A DNA stretch of 63,126 nucleotides, from NCBI GenBank assembly GCA_022792135.1, contig JAAWAM010000019.1, positions 1 to 63,126 of the forward strand, read 5' to 3'. This DNA is from Clostridia bacterium. Lineage in GTDB: Bacteria; Bacillota; Clostridia; TANB77; CAG-508. Position numbers and translations under genes: made by a program. The notes beneath the pieces were generated by a model. That model was not told where the DNA came from. It saw only the letters and a program-made list of their open reading frames with translations, and ran no database searches. Shown one piece after another: positions 37,701-45,180 of the stretch; positions within the stretch are counted from its first letter, which is position 1; each line of letters starts with the position of its first letter.

Positions 37701-38759
37701 ATGAATCCTAAATTACAATGGTTACGAAATACAATGTCAAGTTCAAATTTACAAGGACTCATTATATCCAATCCCATCAATATAAAATATTTAACCAACA
37801 TAGAAGCAGAAGGAGTTCTATTATTAACAAGAAAAGAAAATATTTATATTACAGATGGAAGATATATTGAACACGTACATAGCATTTTAACACTATATGA
37901 TGAAATCATAGTCTATGATAGAAATGATGTATCAAAAGATGACTATGAAAACTTTTTTATGTTTTGTGAAAATGTTGGATTTGAAGAAAACTACGTAACC
38001 TATGCACAATATAAAGAATTTATGCGAACCTATAAAATCAATCATTTAGTAGAAACCGAATATATGATAGAAAAGCAAAGAATGATAAAAGACAAAGAAG
38101 AAATAAGTCATTTGCAAAAAGCCTGTGAAATAACAGATAACTGTTTTAACTATCTTTTAACTTTTATTCAACCAGGTATGACAGAAAAGCAAATTGCAGA
38201 TGAAATAGAAGAATACTATAAAAAAAGGACAGATGGGTTATCGTTTGAAACCATAGTAGCATCCGGGGAAAATACATCAAAGCCACACGCTGTTCCAACA
38301 GAACGAAAAATTAAGGAGCAAGACATCATTACAATCGATATGGGGTGTAAAGTAAATGGGTATTGTTCAGATATGACAAGAACCTTTTTTGTAGGAAGCA
38401 TTCCAGAAGCTATAAAACCAGTTTATGATTTAGTATTAAAAAATCAAATTCAAACATTAGAAACCATAAAAGATGGAGTAAGTACCAGATTATTAACCAA
38501 AATGGTAGAAAACGATTTTAAATTAAATGGATATGATTTGCTTCATAGTTTAGGTCATGGGGTTGGAATGGAAATTCATGAAGCACCTTATATTAGTTAT
38601 CGTTCTGATACACAATTAAAAGAAAACATGGTAGTAACCAATGAACCAGGTATTTATTTACCAGGAAAATTTGGAATCCGAATTGAAGATACAGTTCAAG
38701 TTACAAAATTTGGTTGTATAAGTTTAACCAAATCGGAGAAAAATTATATTATAATATAA
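37701..38759 (+). CDS. pepP: Xaa-Pro aminopeptidase (M24B)
   Basis: 352 residues. An N-terminal creatinase-like domain (NPINIKYLTNIEAEGVLLLT) and the metallopeptidase core: metal ligands in TIDMGCKVNGYCSDMTRTF, LHSLGHGVGMEIHEAP, TNEPGIYLPGKFGIRIED. It removes N-terminal residues preceding proline. The pepP-efp pairing is conserved in Firmicutes and here both concern proline-rich proteins. Its last codons run to TAA at 38759. Confidence 0.92.
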   Translation: MNPKLQWLRNTMSSSNLQGLIISNPINIKYLTNIEAEGVLLLTRKENIYITDGRYIEHVHSILTLYDEIIVYDRNDVSKDDYENFFMFCENVGFEENYVTYAQYKEFMRTYKINHLVETEYMIEKQRMIKDKEEISHLQKACEITDNCFNYLLTFIQPGMTEKQIADEIEEYYKKRTDGLSFETIVASGENTSKPHAVPTERKIKEQDIITIDMGCKVNGYCSDMTRTFFVGSIPEAIKPVYDLVLKNQIQTLETIKDGVSTRLLTKMVENDFKLNGYDLLHSLGHGVGMEIHEAPYISYRSDTQLKENMVVTNEPGIYLPGKFGIRIEDTVQVTKFGCISLTKSEKNYIII

Positions 38760-38788
38760 CTTACGATTAGTTTTGAATCCATAAAAGC

Positions 38789-38817
38789 TTGATTTTTTTG
38801 GTGATTTATAGTAAAAT
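38789..38817 (+). promoter_or_regulatory. Promoter for efp
   Basis: TTGATT (38789-38794), 17-base spacer, TAAAAT (38812-38817), 55 bases before the gene. Confidence 0.5.
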
Positions 38818-38872
38818 AGAAAAAGCTTATCATAAAAAGAGAAAATAAAAGAAAAGGGAAGGAGAAATCATT

Positions 38873-39439
38873 ATGGCATCAGTATATTCAGCAGGAGATT
38901 TTAGAAATGGAACAACATTTGAAATGGAAGGAAATGTATATAGAATTGTAGAATTTCAACATGTAAAACCAGGGAAAGGGTCTGCATTTGTAAGAACAAA
39001 ATTAAAAAATGTAATCACAGGAGCAACACTAGAAAAAACATTCAATCCATCTGACAAATTTCCAGCAGCAGAAATCGAAAAGAAAAATATGCAATATTTG
39101 TATAACGATGGGGGACTATATTATTTTATGGACAATGAAACCTATGACCAAATGCCACTAAACGAAGAACAATTAGGAGATTGTCTAAAATACTTAAAAG
39201 AAAATATGGAAGTTACCATTCTTTCTTATAAGGGAAACACATTTGCAGTAGAACCACCTACATTTGTTGAATTAGAAGTTACATACACAGAACCAGGATT
39301 TAGTGGAAATACAACAACAACTTCAGGAAAACCAGCAAAACTAGAAACTGGTTTAGAAATACAAGTTCCATTATTTGTAAACATTGGAGACATCTTAAAA
39401 ATAGATACCAGAACATGCGAGTATATGGAAAGAGTTTAA
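38873..39439 (+). CDS. efp: Elongation factor P
   Basis: 188 residues, three beta-barrel domains as usual. The tip loop [17 protein letters not shown] holds the Lys (residue about 34) that is modified in some bacteria. EF-P relieves ribosome stalling at poly-proline. Start behind GGAAGGAG. In a genome where ribosomes must pause at CGG, it is worth noting as a translation factor in this window, but no link is shown. Confidence 0.95.
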   Translation: MASVYSAGDFRNGTTFEMEGNVYRIVEFQHVKPGKGSAFVRTKLKNVITGATLEKTFNPSDKFPAAEIEKKNMQYLYNDGGLYYFMDNETYDQMPLNEEQLGDCLKYLKENMEVTILSYKGNTFAVEPPTFVELEVTYTEPGFSGNTTTTSGKPAKLETGLEIQVPLFVNIGDILKIDTRTCEYMERV

Positions 39440-39454
39440 GAAAGGTGAGGGACA

Positions 39455-39916
39455 ATGGGAACCATAAAAAACGAATATAAAAGTTTTTTAGACGACATAG
39501 AAAAAAATATAAAAAATAAAGAAGACTTAGACTATGTAAAGAAAAGATTTGCATCCTTTATCGATATCATGTTAGAACAAATTGACTATATCATGGAATA
39601 TAAAAAAGAACAAATCGAAAAATTGGAAAGAACACAAAAACAAATCGAAGAAAAAATGTCAAAAATGCAAAACGTATTAGACAATATAGAAAAAGACATT
39701 TATAGTGAAGACGGATTTGACTTTGAAATTGTTTGTCCCTATTGCAACTATGAATTTGTAATAGATTTGGATGAAAACAAAACAGAAGTAGAATGTCCAG
39801 AATGCAAAAATACAATCGAATTAGATTGGACAGGAGACGTAGACAATGAAGCAGAAGGATGTTCAGGAGAATGCCATGGATGTAGTGGATGTAACGATGA
39901 AGATGACGATATGTAA
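39455..39916 (+). CDS. CD1247-type zinc-ribbon protein
   Basis: 153 residues. A long coiled-coil N-terminal half (FLDDIEKNIKNKEDLDYVKK, and EQIEKLERTQKQIEEKMSKM) is followed by a zinc ribbon FEIVCPYCNYEF...VECPECKNTIELDW and a Cys/acidic tail (CSGECHGCSGCNDEDDDM). It resembles the CD1247 N-terminal-domain family of Clostridia, of unknown role and often next to efp. It lies 15 bases after efp and should be co-transcribed with it. Confidence 0.65.
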   Translation: MGTIKNEYKSFLDDIEKNIKNKEDLDYVKKRFASFIDIMLEQIDYIMEYKKEQIEKLERTQKQIEEKMSKMQNVLDNIEKDIYSEDGFDFEIVCPYCNYEFVIDLDENKTEVECPECKNTIELDWTGDVDNEAEGCSGECHGCSGCNDEDDDM

Positions 39917-39948
39917 TGGTCAATTAGGGACGGTTCTTAATTAGCCAT
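39916..39948. repeat. Third copy of the GGGACGGTTCTT repeat
   Basis: 33 bases with GGGACGGTTCTT in the centre and partly inverted ends (ATGGTCAATTA...TAATTAGCCAT); compare 29637-29701. It begins at the stop codon of the zinc-ribbon gene. Confidence 0.75.
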
Positions 39949-39955
39949 AAAAAAA

Positions 39956-40000
39956 CAAAAGTGGATTGAATTTTATATTTTAAAATTCAGTCCACTTTTG
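39956..40000 (-). terminator. Terminator for the M23 gene
   Basis: Two 20-base arms (39956-39975 and 39981-40000) pair with one G-T wobble; on the minus strand they are followed by a run of T. Confidence 0.75.
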
Positions 40001-40025
40001 TGATGAAATAAAAAGGAAAAGCCTA

Positions 40026-40606
40026 CTAAAAATAGTCTAAAGGATTCATATATTTTTCTTGGATTCTGATCCCAAAATGTAGATGTGGACCGAGTGGTAG
40101 CACCATTGGTAGGCTTACCGTTTTCATCCTGATATTGGTTACCAGGAACACCATAAACATACTTAGGACCAACTTGTCCAATGACCTGACCTTGTTTAAT
40201 TTTGTCGCCTACTTTTACCATAAAATTTGGGTCACAATGACAATAGGTAATTTTGAAGTCATCAAAAGAAAGGGTAATGGTGTAACCACCAGCGCCTAAG
40301 AATTGGCAAAAAGTAATTTCGCCATCATGGACAGCAATGAATTTGCTACCTTGTGGTGCAGGAATATCGATACCTGAATGAGAAGAAGAAGCACCGACTA
40401 GTAGGAGAAGTACGTTTTCCAAAATAAGAACTAATCCTTGTATAGCCAGGAATTGGCCAAACAAAGCCATCAGGGTTAAAATCGATTATTTCTGAATCAA
40501 AAGGATCAAAGGAATTTGAACTTCCTAAAACAGGAAAAAAGAAAATAGAAATAAATAGAGTAAAAAATAGAATGAAAAATAAAATGAAATTAAATATTTT
40601 TGAAAT
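40026..40606 (-). CDS. M23 metallopeptidase (peptidoglycan endopeptidase), two +1 frameshifts at CGG, probable ATT start
   Basis: 192 residues after two corrections. A hydrophobic signal segment (about 35 residues) is followed by FVWPIPGYTRISSYFGKRTS, then CGG at 40396 (Gly71) leads into G-A-S-S-S-H-S-G-I-D-I-P, the H-x-(x)4-D zinc motif. CGG at 40092 (Gly172) leads into T-T-G-P-H-L-H-F-G-I, the second zinc motif, and stop at 40026. Both Gly are invariant in LytM-type enzymes. No ATG, GTG or TTG lies in the frame near the AGGAGG at 40616-40621; ATT at 40606, nine bases after it, is the best start. In the zero frame neither zinc motif would be complete. Confidence 0.8.
40089..40092 (-). other. 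CGG +1 frameshift site (M23, second), CGGT read as Gly172
   Basis: Context ACT-CGG-T on the minus strand. Gives T-T-G-P-H-L-H-F, the invariant second zinc motif. Confidence 0.88.
40393..40396 (-). other. CGG +1 frameshift site (M23, first), CGGT read as Gly71
   Basis: Context AGT-CGG-T on the minus strand. Joins KRTSPTS to G-A-S-S-S-H-S-G-I-D. Confidence 0.85.
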
Positions 40607-40662
40607 AAAAAATCACCTCCTAGAAAATAAAAAAACTTAGAAACATATTAGCCCCTAAGTTT

Positions 40663-40737
40663 TGGCAGGGGTAGTAGGATTCGAACCCACACAGGCGGTT
40701 TTGGAGACCGATGTGCTACCATTGACACTATACCCCT
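40663..40737 (-). tRNA. tRNA-Trp (anticodon CCA)
   Basis: 75 bases including an encoded CCA end. The acceptor stem AGGGGTA pairs with TACCCCT, the anticodon loop is CTCCAAA (anticodon CCA) within a GGT/ACC stem, and the T-arm has GGGTTCGAATCCT. It reads UGG only. It lies between the M23 gene and glyS; nothing in it would let it read CGG. Confidence 0.92.
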
Positions 40738-40806
40738 ATAAAAATAAAATACAATTAATATATTAGCACAAAAAATTAAATTTAGCAACAATTTTTGGAA
40801 AAAATA

Positions 40807-40835
40807 TTGACTTTTTTTTAGTCGGATAATACAAT
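40807..40835 (+). promoter_or_regulatory. Promoter for glyS
   Basis: TTGACT (40807-40812), 17 bases, TACAAT (40830-40835). The ATG is only 26 bases after the -10, so there is no room for a T-box leader. Confidence 0.75.
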
Positions 40836-40861
40836 ATATGCAACTAATAGGAGGAATGATT

Positions 40862-42244
40862 ATGTTAAAATCAATGGATACACTAGTAGCACTTTGTAAA
40901 AATAGAGGAATTATTTACCCAGGATCAGAAATCTATGGAGGATTAGCAAATACTTGGGACTATGGACCATTAGGAAACGAAATTAAAAATAATGTAAAAA
41001 ATGCATGGAGAAAAAAATTCATACAAGAACAAAAAGACATTGTAGGCTTAGATGCCGCTATTTTAATGAATCCAGAAACTTGGATCGCATCTGGTCATGT
41101 AGGAGGATTTTCGGATCCATTAATTGATTGTAAAGAATGTAAAACTAGACATAGAGCTGACAAATTAATTGAAGAATGGGCCCATGAAAAAGGAAAAGAT
41201 ATGATAGCAGATGGAATGAGTGATGAAGAACTTACCAATTTTATCACTGAAAATAGCATACCTTGCCCATCTTGTGGAAAAACAAACTTTACAGGAATCA
41301 GAAAATTTAATTTAATGTTCAAAACTTTCCAAGGAGTAACAGAAGAGACTACTTCAGAAATTTATTTAAGACCAGAAACAGCACAAGGAATTTTTGTTGA
41401 CTTTAAGAATGTTTTAAGAACATCTAGAAAGAAATTACCAATGGGAATTGCTCAAATCGGTAAAGCATTTAGAAATGAAATAACACCAGGAAACTTTACA
41501 TTTAGAACACGTGAATTTGAACAAATGGAATTAGAATTTTTCTGTAAGCCTGGAACCGATTTAGAATGGTTTAAATATTGGAAGGACTATTGTGAAAAAT
41601 GGTTATTAGACTTAGGAATGAAAAAAGAGAACATTCGATTAAGAGACCACTCAGCAGAAGAATTAGTATTTTATAGTAAAGCAACAACAGACATTGAATT
41701 TGCCTTCCCATTTGGTTGGGGAGAATTATGGGGAATTGCAGACAGAACAGACTATGATTTAACCAAACATATGAATCAATCGAAACAAGACTTATCCTAC
41801 CAAGATTTAGAAACCAATGAAAAATATATACCATATGTTATTGAACCATCTTTAGGAGCAGACAGAGTTGTGTTAGCCTTTTTATGTAACGCCTATGAAG
41901 AAGAGGAAATAGCACCAGGAGATACAAGAACTGTTTTGCATTTACATCCAGCTCTTGCACCATACAAATTAGCAGTATTACCACTTTCTAAAAAATTATC
42001 CGAAAAAGCAAATGAAGTATATCATCAATTGGCTAAAAAATTTATGTGCGACTATGATGAAGCAGGAAGTATTGGAAAGCGTTATAGAAGAGAAGATGAA
42101 ATTGGAACACCATATTGTGTAACAGTAGATTTTGATACATTAGAAGATGAATCTGTTACGATTCGTGATAGAGATACTATGGAGCAAGTAAGAGTCAAAA
42201 TCGATGAAGTAGAAAAATGGATACAAGAAAGAATTGAATTTTAA
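40862..42244 (+). CDS. glyS: Glycyl-tRNA synthetase (single-chain class II)
   Basis: 460 residues from ATG 40862, seven bases after [26 protein letters not shown], a zinc-binding insertion ([11 protein letters not shown]...CPSCGKTNF), class II motif 2 [20 protein letters not shown], and motif 3 [13 protein letters not shown], then an anticodon-binding domain ending [15 protein letters not shown]. It charges tRNA-Gly. This is the eukaryote/archaea-like alpha2 type found in many Firmicutes. It has no in-frame CGG. Its product makes the aminoacyl-tRNA that, on the model here, is used at every CGGN site. Confidence 0.95.
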   Translation: MLKSMDTLVALCKNRGIIYPGSEIYGGLANTWDYGPLGNEIKNNVKNAWRKKFIQEQKDIVGLDAAILMNPETWIASGHVGGFSDPLIDCKECKTRHRADKLIEEWAHEKGKDMIADGMSDEELTNFITENSIPCPSCGKTNFTGIRKFNLMFKTFQGVTEETTSEIYLRPETAQGIFVDFKNVLRTSRKKLPMGIAQIGKAFRNEITPGNFTFRTREFEQMELEFFCKPGTDLEWFKYWKDYCEKWLLDLGMKKENIRLRDHSAEELVFYSKATTDIEFAFPFGWGELWGIADRTDYDLTKHMNQSKQDLSYQDLETNEKYIPYVIEPSLGADRVVLAFLCNAYEEEEIAPGDTRTVLHLHPALAPYKLAVLPLSKKLSEKANEVYHQLAKKFMCDYDEAGSIGKRYRREDEIGTPYCVTVDFDTLEDESVTIRDRDTMEQVRVKIDEVEKWIQERIEF

Positions 42245-42261
42245 AGATAAAAAAACAACCC

Positions 42262-42296
42262 AAAAAGAATGTGCCAAAAAACACATTCTTTTTTTA
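42262..42296 (+). terminator. Terminator after glyS
   Basis: AAAAAGAATGTG and CACATTCTTTTT form a 12-bp stem with a T-run. Confidence 0.85.
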
Positions 42297-42430
42297 CAAA
42301 TTACCCTATCCTATTCTTCTTATTGTAAAAAAGTTAATTTCATAAAAGAAAAGACATTTTTTGTAAAAAAAACAATCTTGTAAAGTGAGACAATGTTATA
42401 GTAATAACAAATTGAATAGGAGAAAAAAGT

Positions 42431-42724
42431 ATGAAAACAAAAGAAAAAATAGAAGAATATTTAAAAGAAGATATCATTGGTAAACTTTATGAAAATAATT
42501 TGTATTTATCAGAGATTCTGCCACAAGAAAAAGAGTATGATGGAGTTACGAGAAAAATAGTAGAAATTTCTAATCGTATATTAAAACAAATAGAAGGAAA
42601 AAATAAAAAAGATTTGATAGAATATATGGAATATGTCAATATAAAACAAGGAATAGAAGCAAAACATCAATTTGAATTAGGATTTAAAGTAGCCATTCAA
42701 TTAATCCTAGAAGGATTAGCATAA
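42431..42724 (+). CDS. Small helical protein of unknown function
   Basis: 97 residues, no signal or membrane segment. Predicted all-helical (KTKEKIEEYLKEDIIGKLYE; KIVEISNRILKQIEGKNKKD; ending FELGFKVAIQLILEGLA). I do not recognise it. It has its own ribosome site (TAGGAGAAAA) and a terminator just after it, and so is a stand-alone gene between glyS and the SspH-like gene. Confidence 0.6.
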   Translation: MKTKEKIEEYLKEDIIGKLYENNLYLSEILPQEKEYDGVTRKIVEISNRILKQIEGKNKKDLIEYMEYVNIKQGIEAKHQFELGFKVAIQLILEGLA

Positions 42725-42739
42725 AATTAAAAAATGAAA

Positions 42740-42779
42740 AAATAAGAAGGCACCATTTTTTTTCGTTACCTTCTTATTT
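42740..42779. terminator. Hairpin terminator
   Basis: AAATAAGAAGG (42740-42750) with CCTTCTTATTT (42769-42779); serves the + strand gene and the facing SspH-like gene. Confidence 0.75.
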
Positions 42780-42803
42780 TATCCATTCCATAAAGGAAAA
42801 GGC

Positions 42804-42971
42804 TTACTCATACAAATCCTTGATAGGAACATCTTTCTCTTGAAAATTATCCACAAATCCAACTTTAGCCATATCATTGTTGACTCCTTGAATCCAAACA
42901 ACTCGTTGTTGGTAGAAAACATCACACTTTTCTTCATTCTTTAAAATACAATTAATTCTTTCCAAATTCAT
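42804..42971 (-). CDS. Small acid-soluble spore protein, H type
   Basis: 55 residues, too short for many gene callers. ATG at 42971 follows GGGAGG. The sequence runs MNLERINCILKNEEKCDVFY, then RVVWIQGVNN and DNFQEKDVPIKDLYE. The layout (M-N-x-x-R-x-x-x-I-x at the start, a V-x-I-Q-x-V-N centre and a D-V-P-x-x-x-L end) matches SspH-family SASPs made in the forespore under sigma-G. It agrees with dpaA, sleB and ylbJ in showing a spore-former. Confidence 0.7.
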   Translation of the reverse strand: MNLERINCILKNEEKCDVFYQQRVVWIQGVNNDMAKVGFVDNFQEKDVPIKDLYE

Positions 42972-43036
42972 AAAAAACCTCCCATATTCATATTAATTTA
43001 AGTATATCCAAAAAAAAGTCATTTATAACTAAGAAT

Positions 43037-43065
43037 TTGACTTATAGGATGATTTAAGTTAAAAT
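43037..43065 (+). promoter_or_regulatory. Promoter for the nucleoside kinase gene
   Basis: TTGACT (43037-43042), 17 bases, TAAAAT (43060-43065). Confidence 0.6.
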
Positions 43066-43091
43066 AAGAACGTACAAAAAGGAGGAAATTT

Positions 43092-44732
43092 ATGAAGATA
43101 CAATACAAAGAAAAAATAATAGAAATAGAAAAAAAAGAAAAGATTAGTGAACTTTTAAAAGAAGAAATAAAAAATAACCCATACCCAGTAGTAGGAGCTA
43201 TTTATAACAACCAATATGTAAACTTAGATTTTGAAATAAAAAAAGATGGTAAAATAGAATTAATTGATACTTCTGAAAAAGAAGGAATGAGGATCTATAA
43301 AAGAACCCTAATTTATATATTTGCCAAAGCATTAAAAAAATTATATCCAGACAATAAAGCAACTGTCAATTATCAGTTAGCAAACGCAACTTATTGTGAT
43401 ATTGGAAACATAGAAGTAACAGAAGAATTAGTACAAAAGATACAAGAAGAAATGAGAGCAATTGTGAGAAGCAATTTACCAATTAAAGAAATAAAAATGA
43501 CAAGAGAAGAAGCGGAAAAATTTTATCAAGAAACGAATACAAGAAGAGGAAAATTACAATATGATTTAAAATCTAACAAAAAGATTTATATGTATTTTTG
43601 TGAAGACTACTTCAATTACTGTTATGGAACGATTGCGAATCATACAGGAGCGACTAAAATATTTGAAATTATAAAATACGATAAAGGATTATTAATTCGC
43701 TATCCAAGTATAGAAAAGCCAAATCAAATGCCAAAATTAATGCAAAACAAAAAAATAAAATGGGCACTAAACGAATATAACGATATCCATAAAATATTAA
43801 ACATTAATACCGTATACAAATTAAATGATGCTGTAGAAGAAAAAAGAATAAAAGATGTCATTATGTTGGATGAAGCATTACACGAAAAGAAAATTGCCAA
43901 TATTGCAGATAAAGTTGCAAGAAATAGAAATATTAAAATGATTTTAATTGCAGGACCGTCCTCTTCAGGAAAAACAACCTTTGCTCAAAGATTAGGAATC
44001 CAATTAAGAATTAATAAACTAAAGCCAGTAACGATATCGGTTGATAATTACTTTGTAGAAAGAAAAGATACACCAAGAGACGAGAACGGAGACTATAACT
44101 TTGAATGTATAGAAGCGATTGACCTAAAATTATTTAATGACCATTTAACTAAATTATTAAATGGGGAAGAAATTGAAATGCCTCAATTTGATTTTTTAGA
44201 AGGCACTAAAAAATATAATGGAAATAAATTAAAACTAAAAGAAGATGAAGTTTTAGTAATAGAAGGAATCCATTGTTTAAATGACAAATTAACAAGTAGT
44301 ATTCCACAAGAAGGGAAATTTAAAATATACATTAGTGCATTAACGGTTTTGAATATGGATCGTTATACCAAAGTGTCGTCTTCTGATACACGATTGATTA
44401 GAAGAATCGTAAGAGACTATCAATTTAGAGGTTATACAGCAAAACATACACTAGAAACTTGGCATAGTGTAACCAGAGGGGAAGTAGAAAATATATTTCC
44501 GTTCCAAGAAGGAGCAAATGCCATTTTTAATACTTCACTTATCTATGAATTAGGTGTATTAAAAGGAATTGCTAAACCAATTCTAGAAGAGATACCAAAA
44601 GAAGAACCAGAATATGCAGAAGCACAAAGACTTCTTAATATGCTAAAATACATTAGAACCATACCAGCAAAAGCCGTTCCAACGAATTCTTTATTAAAAG
44701 AATTTGTCGGGGGAGGAGACTTTAAATATTAG
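43092..44732 (+). CDS. Nucleoside kinase, TGS/ThrRS-like N-terminus with uridine-kinase domain
   Basis: 546 residues. The first 60 form a TGS-like ubiquitin fold, residues 60-270 resemble the threonyl/alanyl-tRNA synthetase second additional domain, and residues 285-480 are a P-loop kinase (MILIAGPSSSGKTTFAQRL; SVDNYFVERKDTPRDENGDY; VLVIEGIHCLND) of the uridine kinase/phosphoribulokinase type. This fusion is common in Clostridia; it probably phosphorylates nucleosides and may respond to tRNA or amino acids through its synthetase-like half. Start behind AAAAAGGAGG. Confidence 0.82.
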   Translation: MKIQYKEKIIEIEKKEKISELLKEEIKNNPYPVVGAIYNNQYVNLDFEIKKDGKIELIDTSEKEGMRIYKRTLIYIFAKALKKLYPDNKATVNYQLANATYCDIGNIEVTEELVQKIQEEMRAIVRSNLPIKEIKMTREEAEKFYQETNTRRGKLQYDLKSNKKIYMYFCEDYFNYCYGTIANHTGATKIFEIIKYDKGLLIRYPSIEKPNQMPKLMQNKKIKWALNEYNDIHKILNINTVYKLNDAVEEKRIKDVIMLDEALHEKKIANIADKVARNRNIKMILIAGPSSSGKTTFAQRLGIQLRINKLKPVTISVDNYFVERKDTPRDENGDYNFECIEAIDLKLFNDHLTKLLNGEEIEMPQFDFLEGTKKYNGNKLKLKEDEVLVIEGIHCLNDKLTSSIPQEGKFKIYISALTVLNMDRYTKVSSSDTRLIRRIVRDYQFRGYTAKHTLETWHSVTRGEVENIFPFQEGANAIFNTSLIYELGVLKGIAKPILEEIPKEEPEYAEAQRLLNMLKYIRTIPAKAVPTNSLLKEFVGGGDFKY

Positions 44733-44811
44733 TAAATTGCTAGAGGTTGCCAAAGAAAACATTTGGCAACTTTCTTGAAAAGAAAATCAAAAATAGCTAA
44801 AGGAGAATAAA

Positions 44812-45126
44812 ATGGAGCACAGAAATTTTACAGAGATAGATGAAGAATTTGTATGTGAAAATTGTGGAAAAAAAGTATCAAAGTTAGGCTATTCTTGTCG
44901 AAATCATTGTCCTAATTGTTTACATTCAAAACATATTGATAAGAACCCAGGAGACCGAGCAGAACAATGTCATGGAGACTTAGAACCAGTTAGTTTAGAA
45001 ATGGATAGTAAAAAGGGATATGTCATTATTTTCAAATGTAAGAGGTGTGGAGCAATTCGAAAAAATAAAGCAGCCAAAGATGATAATATGGATTTAATCA
45101 TTGATTTAAGTAGTAAACAGATTTAG
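44812..45126 (+). CDS. RNHCP-domain zinc protein
   Basis: 104 residues. Two zinc sites: FVCENCGKK...YSCRNHCPNCLHSKHID and FKCKRCGAIRKNKAAKDDN. The R-N-H-C-P motif names the family; the role is unknown, but such small zinc proteins often bind RNA. Start behind AAAGGAG. It ends at a strong bidirectional hairpin shared with the U32 gene on the other strand. Confidence 0.85.
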   Translation: MEHRNFTEIDEEFVCENCGKKVSKLGYSCRNHCPNCLHSKHIDKNPGDRAEQCHGDLEPVSLEMDSKKGYVIIFKCKRCGAIRKNKAAKDDNMDLIIDLSSKQI

Positions 45127-45136
45127 AGCCAATGAT

Positions 45137-45180
45137 AAAAAAGAGGAGACAATTGTAATTCAAATGTTTCCTCTTTTTTT
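45137..45180. terminator. Bidirectional terminator
   Basis: AAAAAAGAGGAGACA pairs with TGTTTCCTCTTTTTT (one mismatch); A- and T-runs lie on both sides. It serves the RNHCP gene (+) and the U32 gene (-). Confidence 0.8.

Noticed and set aside
40807..40861. T-box riboswitch before glyS
   Set aside because: Only 26 bases separate the -10 element from the ATG, too short for a T-box.
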